Positions 1 through 7,943 of a stretch of DNA of 64,000 nt are shown here, piece by piece. Made by a program: the position numbers and the translations under genes. The stretch's first letter is position 1; every line of letters starts with the position of its first letter. The notes below the pieces were generated by a model. The model saw only the letters and a list, made by a program, of their open reading frames with translations, was not told where the DNA came from and searched no databases. Origin of the DNA: Marinobacterium_A aestuariivivens (GTDB lineage: Bacteria > Pseudomonadota > Gammaproteobacteria > Pseudomonadales > Balneatricaceae); contig NZ_JBHSWE010000001.1 in the NCBI RefSeq assembly GCF_042661465.1, positions 5,394,001 through 5,458,000 on the forward strand, given 5' to 3'.

Positions 1-550
1 TGCGGTACAGGCTGGTATTGAGATCGACCGCGACGATGATATCGGAATGGGCCGCGACGGTCGGAATGATCGGCAACGGGTTGAGCACCCCCGTCCACAA
101 GCACGCGGTTGTCGCGGACCACCGGCGTGAAGAACCCCGGCACTGCCACCGAGGCGCGGATGGCATCGAGCATCGAGCCCTTTTGAAACCACAGCTCCTT
201 CTGGTGCACAAGATCCGTCGCCACCGCCGTGTAGGCCAGCGGCAGCTCCTCGATCAGCGGATCACCCGCGATCGCCCGCAGACGGGTGAACAGCCGATCA
301 CCCCTGATCGCGCCACGACTGAAGGTCACGTCCATCAGCCTGAGGATATCGATGCGTTTGAGGCTGCGCACCCAGTCACGATAGTCGTCCAGCACCCCGG
401 CGGCATAGAGCCCCCCACCAGGGCGCCCATCGAGCTGCCGGCGATCGCCTTGATCCTGTAGCCCCGCCGCTCCAGCTCCTCGATCACGCCAATATGGGCG
501 TAGCCGCGGGCACCGCCACTGCCCAGAGCCAGGGACACCGTCACCTTCAT
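1..550 (-). CDS. Patatin-like phospholipase (RssA/YchK type), partial
   Basis: A serine acyl-hydrolase of the bacterial patatin family, acting on phospholipid or acyl esters; the physiological substrate of this subgroup is not settled. The N-terminus shows the oxyanion glycine motif GSGGARG at residues 10-16 and the nucleophile elbow GSSMG with Ser40. The catalytic Asp motif VDGG is encoded near 92-100. The 3' end lies outside the window. The frame breaks twice: at a C6 run at 411-416 (one base short) and a C5 run at 88-92 (two bases short by the expected DGGVLNPLP reading). Both look like sequencing deletions. It starts 4 nt after the stop of the upstream DUF4892 gene, so the two are probably one transcript. 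The family call is firm from both motifs; no signal peptide is seen. Confidence 0.88.
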
Positions 551-554
551 TCCG

Positions 555-1421
555 CTACTCCCCTGTACGACGCACCACCACCAGGACACGCTCACGTCCG
601 GCCAGCACCGAGGGCACCAGCGGCCCGACGCCGAAGACCTCGACCTGCTCATACCCTGCGCTGCGCACCACCGCCCCGACCTGGCGGGCATAGGCGCCCG
701 AGGCCTCGATGGCAGCCTCCGCCTCGCTGCCCTGCCAGTGAACCACCAGCCAGAACCGCTCGCCGGGCGCGAACTCGGCCAGCAGCTGCACCAGCCGGTC
801 CGCCACTTCCTCCGGCCCCCGCCCCTCCAGCGACAGCACGGCTGAACCGGACACCTGCAGCTGCTGCATCAGGTCGTCCGCCCCCTCCGGCGCAATGATG
901 TCGAGCTGCAGATAGACCCGACGATTGCCGCGCTGGACCGAGTACAGTGCCAGGTAGTCGCTGCCGAGCTTCGCGGCCAGATAATACTGGGTACGGTCGA
1001 GGCCATAGAGCTGGGAGATACCGAAAAAGTCGTTGGCCCAGTAATGGCTGCTGCCGCAGTCCCGGCTGCTGCAGCGATAAAGGACCTCACCGCCCTGGGC
1101 TTCGATCTGGGCGCGAAAGTGTTCGAACGCATCCGCCGGCAGGTGCGGATCGGGTATCCGGTAGGTGATGCGTGTCAGCTCCCCCTCGAGCGGCAAACGC
1201 CGGTCGGCCACCACGACGTTGTTGGCCTTTTTCAGTTCCGACAACATCAGCAGATATTCGGGGGTCTCCCGCTGCTGATAGCCCTCGATCCAGGACTGCG
1301 GGAAACGTTTCAGCAAGGGGTAATCGGCGGATCCCCCGGCATCCGGCTGCGCCCAGACGGCCCAGGAGAACATCAAAGCGGTCAACAGCCACCAGCTTTT
1401 TTCAGCACAGTCAGACTCCAT
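555..1421 (-). CDS. DUF4892 family secreted protein
   Basis: A 288-residue protein of the DUF4892 type found in Pseudomonas relatives; its function is unknown. The first 24 residues form a signal peptide ending in AVWA, so it is probably periplasmic. The body has no recognised catalytic motif; a Cys pair (CSSRDC) sits near the middle. It lies just upstream of, and probably in operon with, the patatin gene. The start is uncertain: the ATG used gives an acidic n-region (MESDCAEK), unusual for a signal peptide. A GTG at 1408, with GGAG 7 nt upstream, would give MLKKSWW if the A6 run (T6 on the plus strand, about 1397-1402) were one base longer. That would be one more homopolymer deletion of the kind seen elsewhere in the window. 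Confidence 0.8.
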   Translation of the reverse strand: MESDCAEKSWWLLTALMFSWAVWAQPDAGGSADYPLLKRFPQSWIEGYQQRETPEYLLMLSELKKANNVVVADRRLPLEGELTRITYRIPDPHLPADAFEHFRAQIEAQGGEVLYRCSSRDCGSSHYWANDFFGISQLYGLDRTQYYLAAKLGSDYLALYSVQRGNRRVYLQLDIIAPEGADDLMQQLQVSGSAVLSLEGRGPEEVADRLVQLLAEFAPGERFWLVVHWQGSEAEAAIEASGAYARQVGAVVRSAGYEQVEVFGVGPLVPSVLAGRERVLVVVRRTGE

Positions 1422-1480
1422 TCAGATAGCGGACACGCAGTGCAACTGCCGGACCGGGCTGCGGCACCGCAGAGGCAGTT

Positions 1481-2332
1481 TCAGGCGGCGCAATGCAACC
1501 TGTCGTTCATCAGTTTAGCAATCAGCACGGCGGCTTCCTGCTCGAGATGCAGATGATGGGTACCGGGCAGCACTCTGAGCTCGACATTGTCGATCAGCCC
1601 GACCTGCGCCTCCACCCGCTCAAGACCAATGCCACGGTCCGCCATCACCACCAGAACGGGCGCCGATATGCGCCGCAGGAAGGCCTCGATCTGCGCCTCG
1701 CACAGGCGCACAACCGACGGCAGCATCAGTGCGCTGTCACTGCGCCAGTACCAGCCCCCATCCTGCTCGCGCAGGCCTCGCTCGAGCAACCAGAGCGCCG
1801 CCTGCCGGGATACCGGCCAGCGCCCGCCCATGCGCACCTGCACCGCCTGCTCGAAACTGGTGTAGGGACGCAGCGTTCTGCGCCCCATGCGGGCGCGCTT
1901 GTCGATCGCCTGCGCCATCAGCACCGGAAGCTCGTCGGCGGCATAATCCAGCGGCGCCAGACCGTCGATCAGAAACAGCTGTTCGACACGTTCGGCAAAG
2001 GCACCGGCGATGAGCATCGAGATACCGGCCCCCATCGAATGACCGGCCAGACTGAAGCGCTTCAGTCCCAGCTGATCGGCGACGGCCAGCACATCGGCAA
2101 CATTGTCCCAGATGTAGTAATGGGTACCTGCCGGACGATGGTCGGAAAAACCGTGACCGGCCAGATCGATGGCGATGAGGCGGCACTGCGGCAGATATTC
2201 GGACAGCCGGGTGAAGCTGGCGGCATTGTCGAGCCAGCCATGCAGCGCCAGTACCGGCGGCCCCTCCGGGCTACCCCACTCCATCGCCGCCAGGCGGCGG
2301 CCGTTCACTTCGAAAGACAACGACTTGTACAT
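1481..2332 (-). CDS. Alpha/beta-fold hydrolase (SERHL-like)
   Basis: A 283-residue soluble esterase-like hydrolase. It shows the HGW oxyanion-strand motif at residues 31-33, the nucleophile elbow GHSMG with Ser99, and a C-terminal GTHHLHLE that should hold the catalytic His. The start chosen is the ATG at 2332 because AAGGA lies 6 nt upstream; an upstream in-frame ATG at 2386 adds 18 residues with no Shine-Dalgarno. It resembles the serine-hydrolase-like (SERHL/MEST) subgroup of epoxide hydrolase relatives, but the substrate cannot be read from sequence. It is transcribed divergently from the PglL-like gene. Confidence 0.85.
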   Translation of the reverse strand: MYKSLSFEVNGRRLAAMEWGSPEGPPVLALHGWLDNAASFTRLSEYLPQCRLIAIDLAGHGFSDHRPAGTHYYIWDNVADVLAVADQLGLKRFSLAGHSMGAGISMLIAGAFAERVEQLFLIDGLAPLDYAADELPVLMAQAIDKRARMGRRTLRPYTSFEQAVQVRMGGRWPVSRQAALWLLERGLREQDGGWYWRSDSALMLPSVVRLCEAQIEAFLRRISAPVLVVMADRGIGLERVEAQVGLIDNVELRVLPGTHHLHLEQEAAVLIAKLMNDRLHCAA

Positions 2333-2400
2333 CCCTGATCCTTGTTTAAAGCGGCAGCCCTCAAGCGACACGACCGGCCCTGCCACTTGTCACCCACCAC

Positions 2401-2429
2401 TTGCGCCTTATCGCTTGCGGCATTATAGG
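2401..2429 (+). promoter_or_regulatory. Possible sigma-70 promoter for the PglL-like gene
   Basis: TTGCGC at 2401-2406 and TATAGG at 2424-2429 are 17 bp apart in the divergent intergenic region, about 85 bp before the start at 2514. Both hexamers are imperfect, so this is a weak prediction. Confidence 0.35.
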
Positions 2430-2513
2430 TTACCATCCCCGGAAGTCCGTCGCTCAACGACTATACGCTGCCGGCCCGGCGACGGATCGCTACTGCCAGC
2501 CAAGGAAAGCCCG

Positions 2514-4379
2514 ATGTCGCGAAAGAAGTCCGCCAGAAAGCACCATCGATCGGCGAAACCCGCCTTCACCCTGAAACTCGAACGGGACCCGGAGCTGCTG
2601 CGTTCGCAGAAGCTTTTCTTCCTGCTGTTCGGCCTGCTGTTCCTTGCCGCGCCACTATATTACCAGCAGAACCTCGGCGGCGAGGGGCTTTATCTGCCCT
2701 ATAACGCCAGCACCTGGTCCGCCGCCCTGCTGCTGACCGGTGCCGGCTGGCTGCTGGCACTGCGTCATGGCGAGCTCGGATTGCCCCAGTACTGGCCGGG
2801 GCTGGCTGCCCTGCCCGCAGGTTTCGTCATCAGCGGTTTCGTCACCGGTATCGACAACCCCACCGAATGGCTGATCAGGCTGGGATACGTGCTCGGCGGT
2901 TTCATGCTGCTGCTGGCGCTGTTCCAGTTCCGGCTGCAACGCCAGCATCGCGATATCGCCCTGATGGTGATCCTGTGCGGCATCATGCTGCAGGCGCTGA
3001 TTGGCTGGATCCAGATCCAGCAACTGCCGCTGTTCCGGGATATTCTGCCGATCGCCAACGGCCAGCGACCGATTGCGATGTTCCAGCAGGTCAACCTGAT
3101 GGCCAGCTACGTGGCCACCGGACTGCCGCTGGCGGTCTATCTCGCCACCCGCCCCGGCGCGCTGAGGGCACGGCCGATGATTCGCATCCTGCCCTACTGC
3201 GCCCTGGCCCTCTGTACCGGCATCCTGCTTGCCACCGGCTCCAGGATCGGCCTGATCGGCGGTGCCCTCGGACTGCTGCTGGCACTGCTGGCACGCAGCG
3301 CCTTTCTGCTGCGTCGGCGCGGCATCGCCCTCGGACTGCTGCTGTCGCTGGCGCTGGGCGGCAGCTTTCTGCTGTCGGAAAAGGTCGAACAGGGCTCCGC
3401 TTTCGCCGTCGGCAAACTCGAACGGCTGCAGGAAGGCGGGCATGCCGATGTGCGCTTCTCGGTGTACGAAATCAGTTTCGACACCATTGCCCGTGCGCCC
3501 CTTTTCGGTCATGGCATCGGCAGCTTCCAGTCGGTCTGGCAGGACGAGCGCGGCCATTTCCAGGACACGCACCCGGACCTCGACCTCGGACCACGCTATT
3601 CCCATCCCCATAACGAACTGCTGTTCTGGCTGGTCGAAGGCGGCCTGGTGGCACTGGCGGGGATCTTGATCTGCAGCCTGACCGTCCTCTGGCGTCTCGT
3701 GCGCCTCGGCCCCCAGCGGGGGCTGTTGCTGGCCGCAGGCCTGATTCCGATCACGCTGCACACCCAGGTCGAGCTGCCCTTCTACATCTCGTCGCCGCAC
3801 TGGTTCGTGCTGCTGTTCCTGCTCTACCTGACGTTCGCCAGCCGCCCCCTGCAGCGGCAGGTGAAGCTCTCCCGTGCCGCCAACGGCCTTTGCACCGGAC
3901 TGCTGATCCTGCTGCCGGCCGCGGGCTCCACCTTCCTGCTGCATTCGCTGATGGCCAATGCCGGCATCGTCAGTTACATGAAAAGCCGCGGCCAGCAATC
4001 CGCGTACCTGTCGCCGGCGCTGTCGAACCTGTACTTCTCGGGGCCCGCCGGCTACCTGCTGATGAAAGAGACGCTGATTGCCGGCTACTCGCTCGACAAC
4101 AAGACCAACTCCAGACGCTTTGTGGGCTGGGCAGAGGACTATCTGACGCAGACCCCGGATATTCAGCTCTACTACGACCTGGCGGGCGCCTACGTCCATC
4201 TTGGCCTGCACGACAAGGCGGAACAGGCACTGCGCGAGGGCCTGCGGATCTACCGTCACAACGGCAAACTGGAGCAGGCACTGGCCGCGCTGAGCAAGGG
4301 CGAGATCGATGCGTACCTGCAGCGTCTGGCCTCGCAATATGCCCGCCGGGTGCAGCAGCAGGCCAGCGAGGCCCGGTAA
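2514..4379 (+). CDS. PglL/Wzy-type O-oligosaccharyltransferase or O-antigen ligase
   Basis: A 621-residue polytopic inner-membrane protein of the Wzy_C family. These enzymes transfer lipid-linked glycans to pilin or other proteins (PglL, PilO, TfpW) or to lipid A core (WaaL). The N-terminus is basic (residues 1-30), followed by about 11 hydrophobic segments. The large periplasmic loop contains the conserved His region HPHNELLFW at about residue 363. The C-terminal soluble tail (about 540-621) is TPR-like, with LAGAYVHLGLHDKAEQAL, as in pilin glycosylation ligases. ATG 2514 has AAGGAAAG about 5 nt upstream. No other glycan genes lie nearby; a lone ligase of this kind is usually for type IV pilin or general O-glycosylation. 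Which acceptor is used is inference. Confidence 0.85.
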   Translation: MSRKKSARKHHRSAKPAFTLKLERDPELLRSQKLFFLLFGLLFLAAPLYYQQNLGGEGLYLPYNASTWSAALLLTGAGWLLALRHGELGLPQYWPGLAALPAGFVISGFVTGIDNPTEWLIRLGYVLGGFMLLLALFQFRLQRQHRDIALMVILCGIMLQALIGWIQIQQLPLFRDILPIANGQRPIAMFQQVNLMASYVATGLPLAVYLATRPGALRARPMIRILPYCALALCTGILLATGSRIGLIGGALGLLLALLARSAFLLRRRGIALGLLLSLALGGSFLLSEKVEQGSAFAVGKLERLQEGGHADVRFSVYEISFDTIARAPLFGHGIGSFQSVWQDERGHFQDTHPDLDLGPRYSHPHNELLFWLVEGGLVALAGILICSLTVLWRLVRLGPQRGLLLAAGLIPITLHTQVELPFYISSPHWFVLLFLLYLTFASRPLQRQVKLSRAANGLCTGLLILLPAAGSTFLLHSLMANAGIVSYMKSRGQQSAYLSPALSNLYFSGPAGYLLMKETLIAGYSLDNKTNSRRFVGWAEDYLTQTPDIQLYYDLAGAYVHLGLHDKAEQALREGLRIYRHNGKLEQALAALSKGEIDAYLQRLASQYARRVQQQASEAR

Positions 4380-4428
4380 CCGAACGACCGAGGGAACGGG
4401 CCATGCCGGCGAAGATCCGGCGGACGGC

Positions 4429-4896
4429 TCAGGGATCGAGCCGGGCCAGCAGGCGACCGAGACCGGCGGCCGGCCAGTCGAGTTCGACGATGGCCAGGCT
4501 GCCGGGCATCATGGGCTCGGGGTAGCGGGCATCCCCGTGCACCAGCGTGGCAACGAGATTCCCCAACAACGGCTGATGAGACACCAGCAGCAGGTTTTGC
4601 CAAGGCGCCCGCTCGAGCGCCTCCAGGGCGTCGGCAACGCTTCTGTCCGGTGTGAAGGCGGCATCCGGCTCCAGCAACGGCACCCCGAGCCTTTTCTGCA
4701 CCCGCTCGGCGGTCTGCAGGGCCCGCCGGTAGGGGCTGGAAAGAATGGCACTCACAGGCGAGAAACGCTGCGCCTCCCGCTCGACCAGCCGGTCCAGCGA
4801 CGCCAGCCCGCGCGCTGTCAGGCTGCGCTCGATATCCGAAGCGGCATCGAAGCCGGCCTCGCCATGACGCATCAGGAAGATTCGGGAGGTACTCAT
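4429..4896 (-). CDS. sixA: Phosphohistidine phosphatase SixA
   Basis: A 155-residue histidine phosphatase superfamily member. The phospho-acceptor motif is RHG with His11; SPYRRALQTA near residue 57 and SHQPLLGN near 110 are the other conserved boxes. SixA removes phosphate from histidine of PTS-type proteins (NPr in E. coli). It follows gpsA by about 20 nt in the same direction, and the pair is probably co-transcribed. ATG at 4896 fits the usual N-terminus; an in-frame ATG at 4905 would add three residues. The gene sits directly against a dispersed palindrome at 4917-4942. Confidence 0.9.
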   Translation of the reverse strand: MSTSRIFLMRHGEAGFDAASDIERSLTARGLASLDRLVEREAQRFSPVSAILSSPYRRALQTAERVQKRLGVPLLEPDAAFTPDRSVADALEALERAPWQNLLLVSHQPLLGNLVATLVHGDARYPEPMMPGSLAIVELDWPAAGLGRLLARLDP

Positions 4897-4916
4897 GGGT
4901 GCCATTCGGTGTACGC

Positions 4917-4942
4917 GTGACGCGTTATGCGCTACCCGTCAC
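4917..4942. repeat. GTGACG...CGTCAC palindrome overlapping gpsA 3' end
   Basis: The 26 bp element begins GTGACGCG and ends CCGTCAC. It matches, with a few changes, the palindromes at 33656-33683 and 47550-47584. It contains the last codons and the TAA stop of gpsA, so the repeat has become part of the coding end. Confidence 0.6.
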
Positions 4943-5971
4943 GCCATCCTGGCTGCGCGGCAGCACAAACTCGACATCGCTGCTCTGCTCGTTGAGCATC
5001 AGCATCTTGGCGACGGCGGCCACGGGGGCGCCGTTGAAGACCACTTCGTAGAGGCCGGTGACCAGCGGCATGTAGATGCCCAGCTGCTCCGACTTTTCCT
5101 TGACCCGCTTCAGCGTATTGACCCCTTCCGCCACTTCCCCAAGGGCTTCGACCGCCTCGTCCAGCGTTTTCCCCTCGCCCAGCGCGAAACCGACACGGTA
5201 ATTGCGCGACAGCGGCGACATGCAGGTCACGATCAGGTCGCCGACACCGGCGAGCCCGAGGAACGTCAGCGGATTGGCGCCCATGCTGACGGCGAACCGG
5301 CTCATCTCGGCGAGACTGCGGGTCATCAGCATGCTGCGGGTGTTCTCGCCCATTTTCAGCGCGGAACTGAGCCCCGCGGCGATGGCGTAGATGTTTTTCA
5401 GCGCGCCACCCAGCTCGACTCCGTACATGTCGCTGCTGGCATAGACGCGAAAATACTCGGTATGCAGTACGGTCTGCACCCGCTCGCGCAGCGCCGCATC
5501 GTCGCTGGCGACCACGGTTGCAGTCAGTTGGCGCGCCGCGACCTCCTTGGCGAGGTTGGGACCGCTCAGCACCCCGATGGACGCCTGCGGCAGCTCGTCG
5601 CGCAGGATTTCACTCATCAGGCTGAAGGTGTCCGCTTCGATACCCTTGGTGGTGCTGATGATCATCTGGTGCGGGCGCAACCAGGCCTTGGCATCCCGGA
5701 TTACCTTGCGGAAGGCGCCACTGGGGATCGCCACGAACACCAGATCGGCGCCGTCGAGAACCTGGCCCAGCCGGGTATCGGCCTCCAGGCCTTCCGCCAG
5801 CCGGTAGCCCGGAAGGTACTTGCTGTTCTCCCGGTGTTCGCGAATATTGCGCACCTGCGCCTCGTCACGCAGCCAGAGCCGGACCGGAAGCCCCTTCTCC
5901 GCCACCATATTGGCCAGCACGGTACCGAAACTGCCGCCGCCCAGTACCGCAACCTGCGTCTTGCCACTCAT
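4925..5971 (-). CDS. gpsA: Glycerol-3-phosphate dehydrogenase [NAD(P)+]
   Basis: A 348-residue cytoplasmic enzyme that reduces dihydroxyacetone phosphate to sn-glycerol 3-phosphate, the backbone of membrane phospholipids. The N-terminal Rossmann motif is GGGSFGT (residues 11-17). The C-terminal domain has the catalytic-lysine box GALKNI and the TFxGLxGxGDL box (TFLGLAGVGDL). Length is normal for the family. The final residues (GVTGSA) and the stop come from a dispersed palindrome, so the extreme C-terminus is probably not conserved. It precedes sixA in a likely operon. Confidence 0.97.
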   Translation of the reverse strand: MSGKTQVAVLGGGSFGTVLANMVAEKGLPVRLWLRDEAQVRNIREHRENSKYLPGYRLAEGLEADTRLGQVLDGADLVFVAIPSGAFRKVIRDAKAWLRPHQMIISTTKGIEADTFSLMSEILRDELPQASIGVLSGPNLAKEVAARQLTATVVASDDAALRERVQTVLHTEYFRVYASSDMYGVELGGALKNIYAIAAGLSSALKMGENTRSMLMTRSLAEMSRFAVSMGANPLTFLGLAGVGDLIVTCMSPLSRNYRVGFALGEGKTLDEAVEALGEVAEGVNTLKRVKEKSEQLGIYMPLVTGLYEVVFNGAPVAAVAKMLMLNEQSSDVEFVLPRSQDGVTGSA

Positions 5972-6076
5972 CGAACAAACTCCTTGCTTGCCTTCGGATC
6001 GCCGCCAGCCCCAATTGCGCGAACCGCCCTCACCGGCGCGTACCGCATTGGACCCCGTGCGGCGATCGTCGTTGCC

Positions 6077-6298
6077 TCAGCGGCGCCGATCCAGGCTGTC
6101 GAGCAGCCAGTCGACACCACGAAACAGCGCCAGCACCAGACCGAACCCCACGACTGCCAGCGCCAGAAACAGCAGCAGCTGCAGCAGGTCTGCGGTTCGC
6201 TGATAGCCGACCACGCCGATCACTGCGAAAAACAGACTGACCAGCGTGGCCGCTATGCGGCTGATGCGGCGGGTACCGTGCGGGTCCGTCGCGCTCAT
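6077..6298 (-). CDS. Small two-helix membrane protein, unknown
   Basis: A 73-residue protein with a short charged N-terminus (MSATDPHGTRR), two hydrophobic segments (about 15-33 and 40-62) and a C-terminal DSLDRRR. It is not assigned to a family. Its ATG overlaps the TGA of the upstream helicase gene as ATGA, which implies translational coupling and a shared transcript. The position after an RNA helicase is suggestive only of co-expression. Function is unknown. Confidence 0.6.
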   Translation of the reverse strand: MSATDPHGTRRISRIAATLVSLFFAVIGVVGYQRTADLLQLLLFLALAVVGFGLVLALFRGVDWLLDSLDRRR

Positions 6299-7923
6299 CG
6301 AGACTCCGACGACTCTCCGGCCCGGCGCTCCTGCTCCTCGGCAGAAGCCGCCTCATCCGCCGCTTTTCCGGACGCGTCCGCTGCAGACTCTTCGGTTACC
6401 GGGGGCTGCTCCGCTTCCGGGGCCGCTTCGGCCTCGGCCGGTGGCTGCGGTTCGGTTCCGGTTTCGGTTTCGTGCCCGGCAGGCGCCGGGGTTTCAGACT
6501 GCGCCTTCACGGCGGCTTCAGTCGCTTCTGCAGCCTCTTCTGCGGCGTCGGCACCGGCCGCCTCGCCAGCCGGTTCAGCTGCCGCCTCGGGCTTCGCGGG
6601 CGCGTCCTTGACCTCCGGAACCTCCTTGAGCAGCTCGGCATCAGGATGCACGCACTCGAGCTTGACACCGGTTTCGGTCTCGATTTCCGGGATCAGGAAG
6701 GAGTCGTTCTCGCAGGCGAAGCAGACCGACTCGCCACTGGCGCCGGCACGGCCGGTACGCCCGATACGATGGACGTAATCGTCCGGTTCTTCCGGCAGCT
6801 GATAGTTGATCACGTGGGTCACGCCGTCGATATGGATGCCGCGACCGGCAACATCCGTCGCCACCAGCACCTGGATTTTGCCGCTGCGGAAGTCCTCGAG
6901 CGTGCGCAGCCTTTTGTTCTGCGGAATTTCGCCGGACATCAGCGCCGCCTTCAGGCCGTCCTTCTGCAGACGTTCCGCAAGCGCGCGGGTCTCGTGGCGG
7001 CGGTTGCCGAACACGATGACCTTCTCGATGTTGTTGACGCGGATATAGTTGCGCAGCAGCCGGTACTTCTGCTTGCTGGACACCAGAAACACGGTCTGAC
7101 TGACATTGTCCGTGGTCTTGCGCTCGGACTCGATTTCGACCCGGACCGGGTCGACGGTCCACTGCTTCGCCAGATTCATGATGTCGTCGGAGAAGGTGGC
7201 GCTGTACAGCAGCGTCTGACGGTCCTCGCCCTTGCGCGGCGTCTGGCGGATAATGGTGCGCACGTCCGGTATGAACCCCATGCTGAGCATGCGATCGGCT
7301 TCATCCAGCACCAGCACCTCGACATTGTAGAGGTCGACCTCCTTGGACCGGACGAAATCGATCAGCCGGCCCGGCGTTGCCACCAGGATGTCGACCGGCC
7401 GCTCGCGCAGCTGCGCCCGCTGCTTGTCATAATCCATGCCGCCGACCAGTGCGACGACACCGATATCGGCATACTTGCCCAGCCCCTCGGCATCGGCGGC
7501 GATCTGCAGCGCGAGCTCGCGGGTGGGCGCGACGATCAGCGCCCGCGGCTCGCCCAGCTTGCGCTCCTCGCCAAGCGGGTAGTCCAGCAGGTCGGTGATG
7601 ATCCCGGTCAGGAAGGCCGCGGTCTTGCCGGTACCGGTCTGGGCCTTGCCGATGATGTCCTTGCCGGCCAGGGCAGGCTCGATGGTCGCGGCCTGGATCG
7701 GCGTGCAGTACTGGAAGCCCTGATCCTGAATCGCGCGCAGGATGGCGTCGGGCAGATTGAAGTCGTGAAAGCGGCGCTTGCCTTCCACCACCGGCACCAC
7801 GAAATCGGCGGGTGACCATTTCGCTGTTGCCGTATCCCGGCGCCGCCGGGAGGATCCGCCACGCTTGCGGGAGGAACCGCGCGACGGGCGTCTGCGCTTG
7901 TTGCTTTTGTCTTCGTTGCTCAA
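6295..7923 (-). CDS. rhlB: DEAD-box RNA helicase RhlB-like
   Basis: A 542-residue ATP-dependent RNA helicase. N-terminal residues 1-35 are very basic (RRRRPS/KRGG type). The core has the Q motif, motif I AQTGTGKT, PTRELA, motif II DEAD (VLDEADRML), SAT, and the C-terminal helicase motifs ATDVAGRGIH and HRIGRTGRAG. After about residue 425 a tail of some 115 residues is almost entirely Ala, Glu, Pro and Thr, far more acidic than the basic tail of E. coli RhlB. In enterics RhlB joins RNase E in the degradosome; whether the acidic tail permits that here is open. It is the upstream gene of the small membrane protein. Confidence 0.9.
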   Translation of the reverse strand: MSNEDKSNKRRRPSRGSSRKRGGSSRRRRDTATAKWSPADFVVPVVEGKRRFHDFNLPDAILRAIQDQGFQYCTPIQAATIEPALAGKDIIGKAQTGTGKTAAFLTGIITDLLDYPLGEERKLGEPRALIVAPTRELALQIAADAEGLGKYADIGVVALVGGMDYDKQRAQLRERPVDILVATPGRLIDFVRSKEVDLYNVEVLVLDEADRMLSMGFIPDVRTIIRQTPRKGEDRQTLLYSATFSDDIMNLAKQWTVDPVRVEIESERKTTDNVSQTVFLVSSKQKYRLLRNYIRVNNIEKVIVFGNRRHETRALAERLQKDGLKAALMSGEIPQNKRLRTLEDFRSGKIQVLVATDVAGRGIHIDGVTHVINYQLPEEPDDYVHRIGRTGRAGASGESVCFACENDSFLIPEIETETGVKLECVHPDAELLKEVPEVKDAPAKPEAAAEPAGEAAGADAAEEAAEATEAAVKAQSETPAPAGHETETGTEPQPPAEAEAAPEAEQPPVTEESAADASGKAADEAASAEEQERRAGESSESR

Positions 7924-7943
7924 AGTTAAACCTTAAAATCCTG

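Noticed and set aside
2655..4337. A 560-codon ORF on the minus strand, Gln-rich
   Set aside because: It is antisense to the PglL-like gene; Gln richness comes from Leu codons (CTG) on the other strand.
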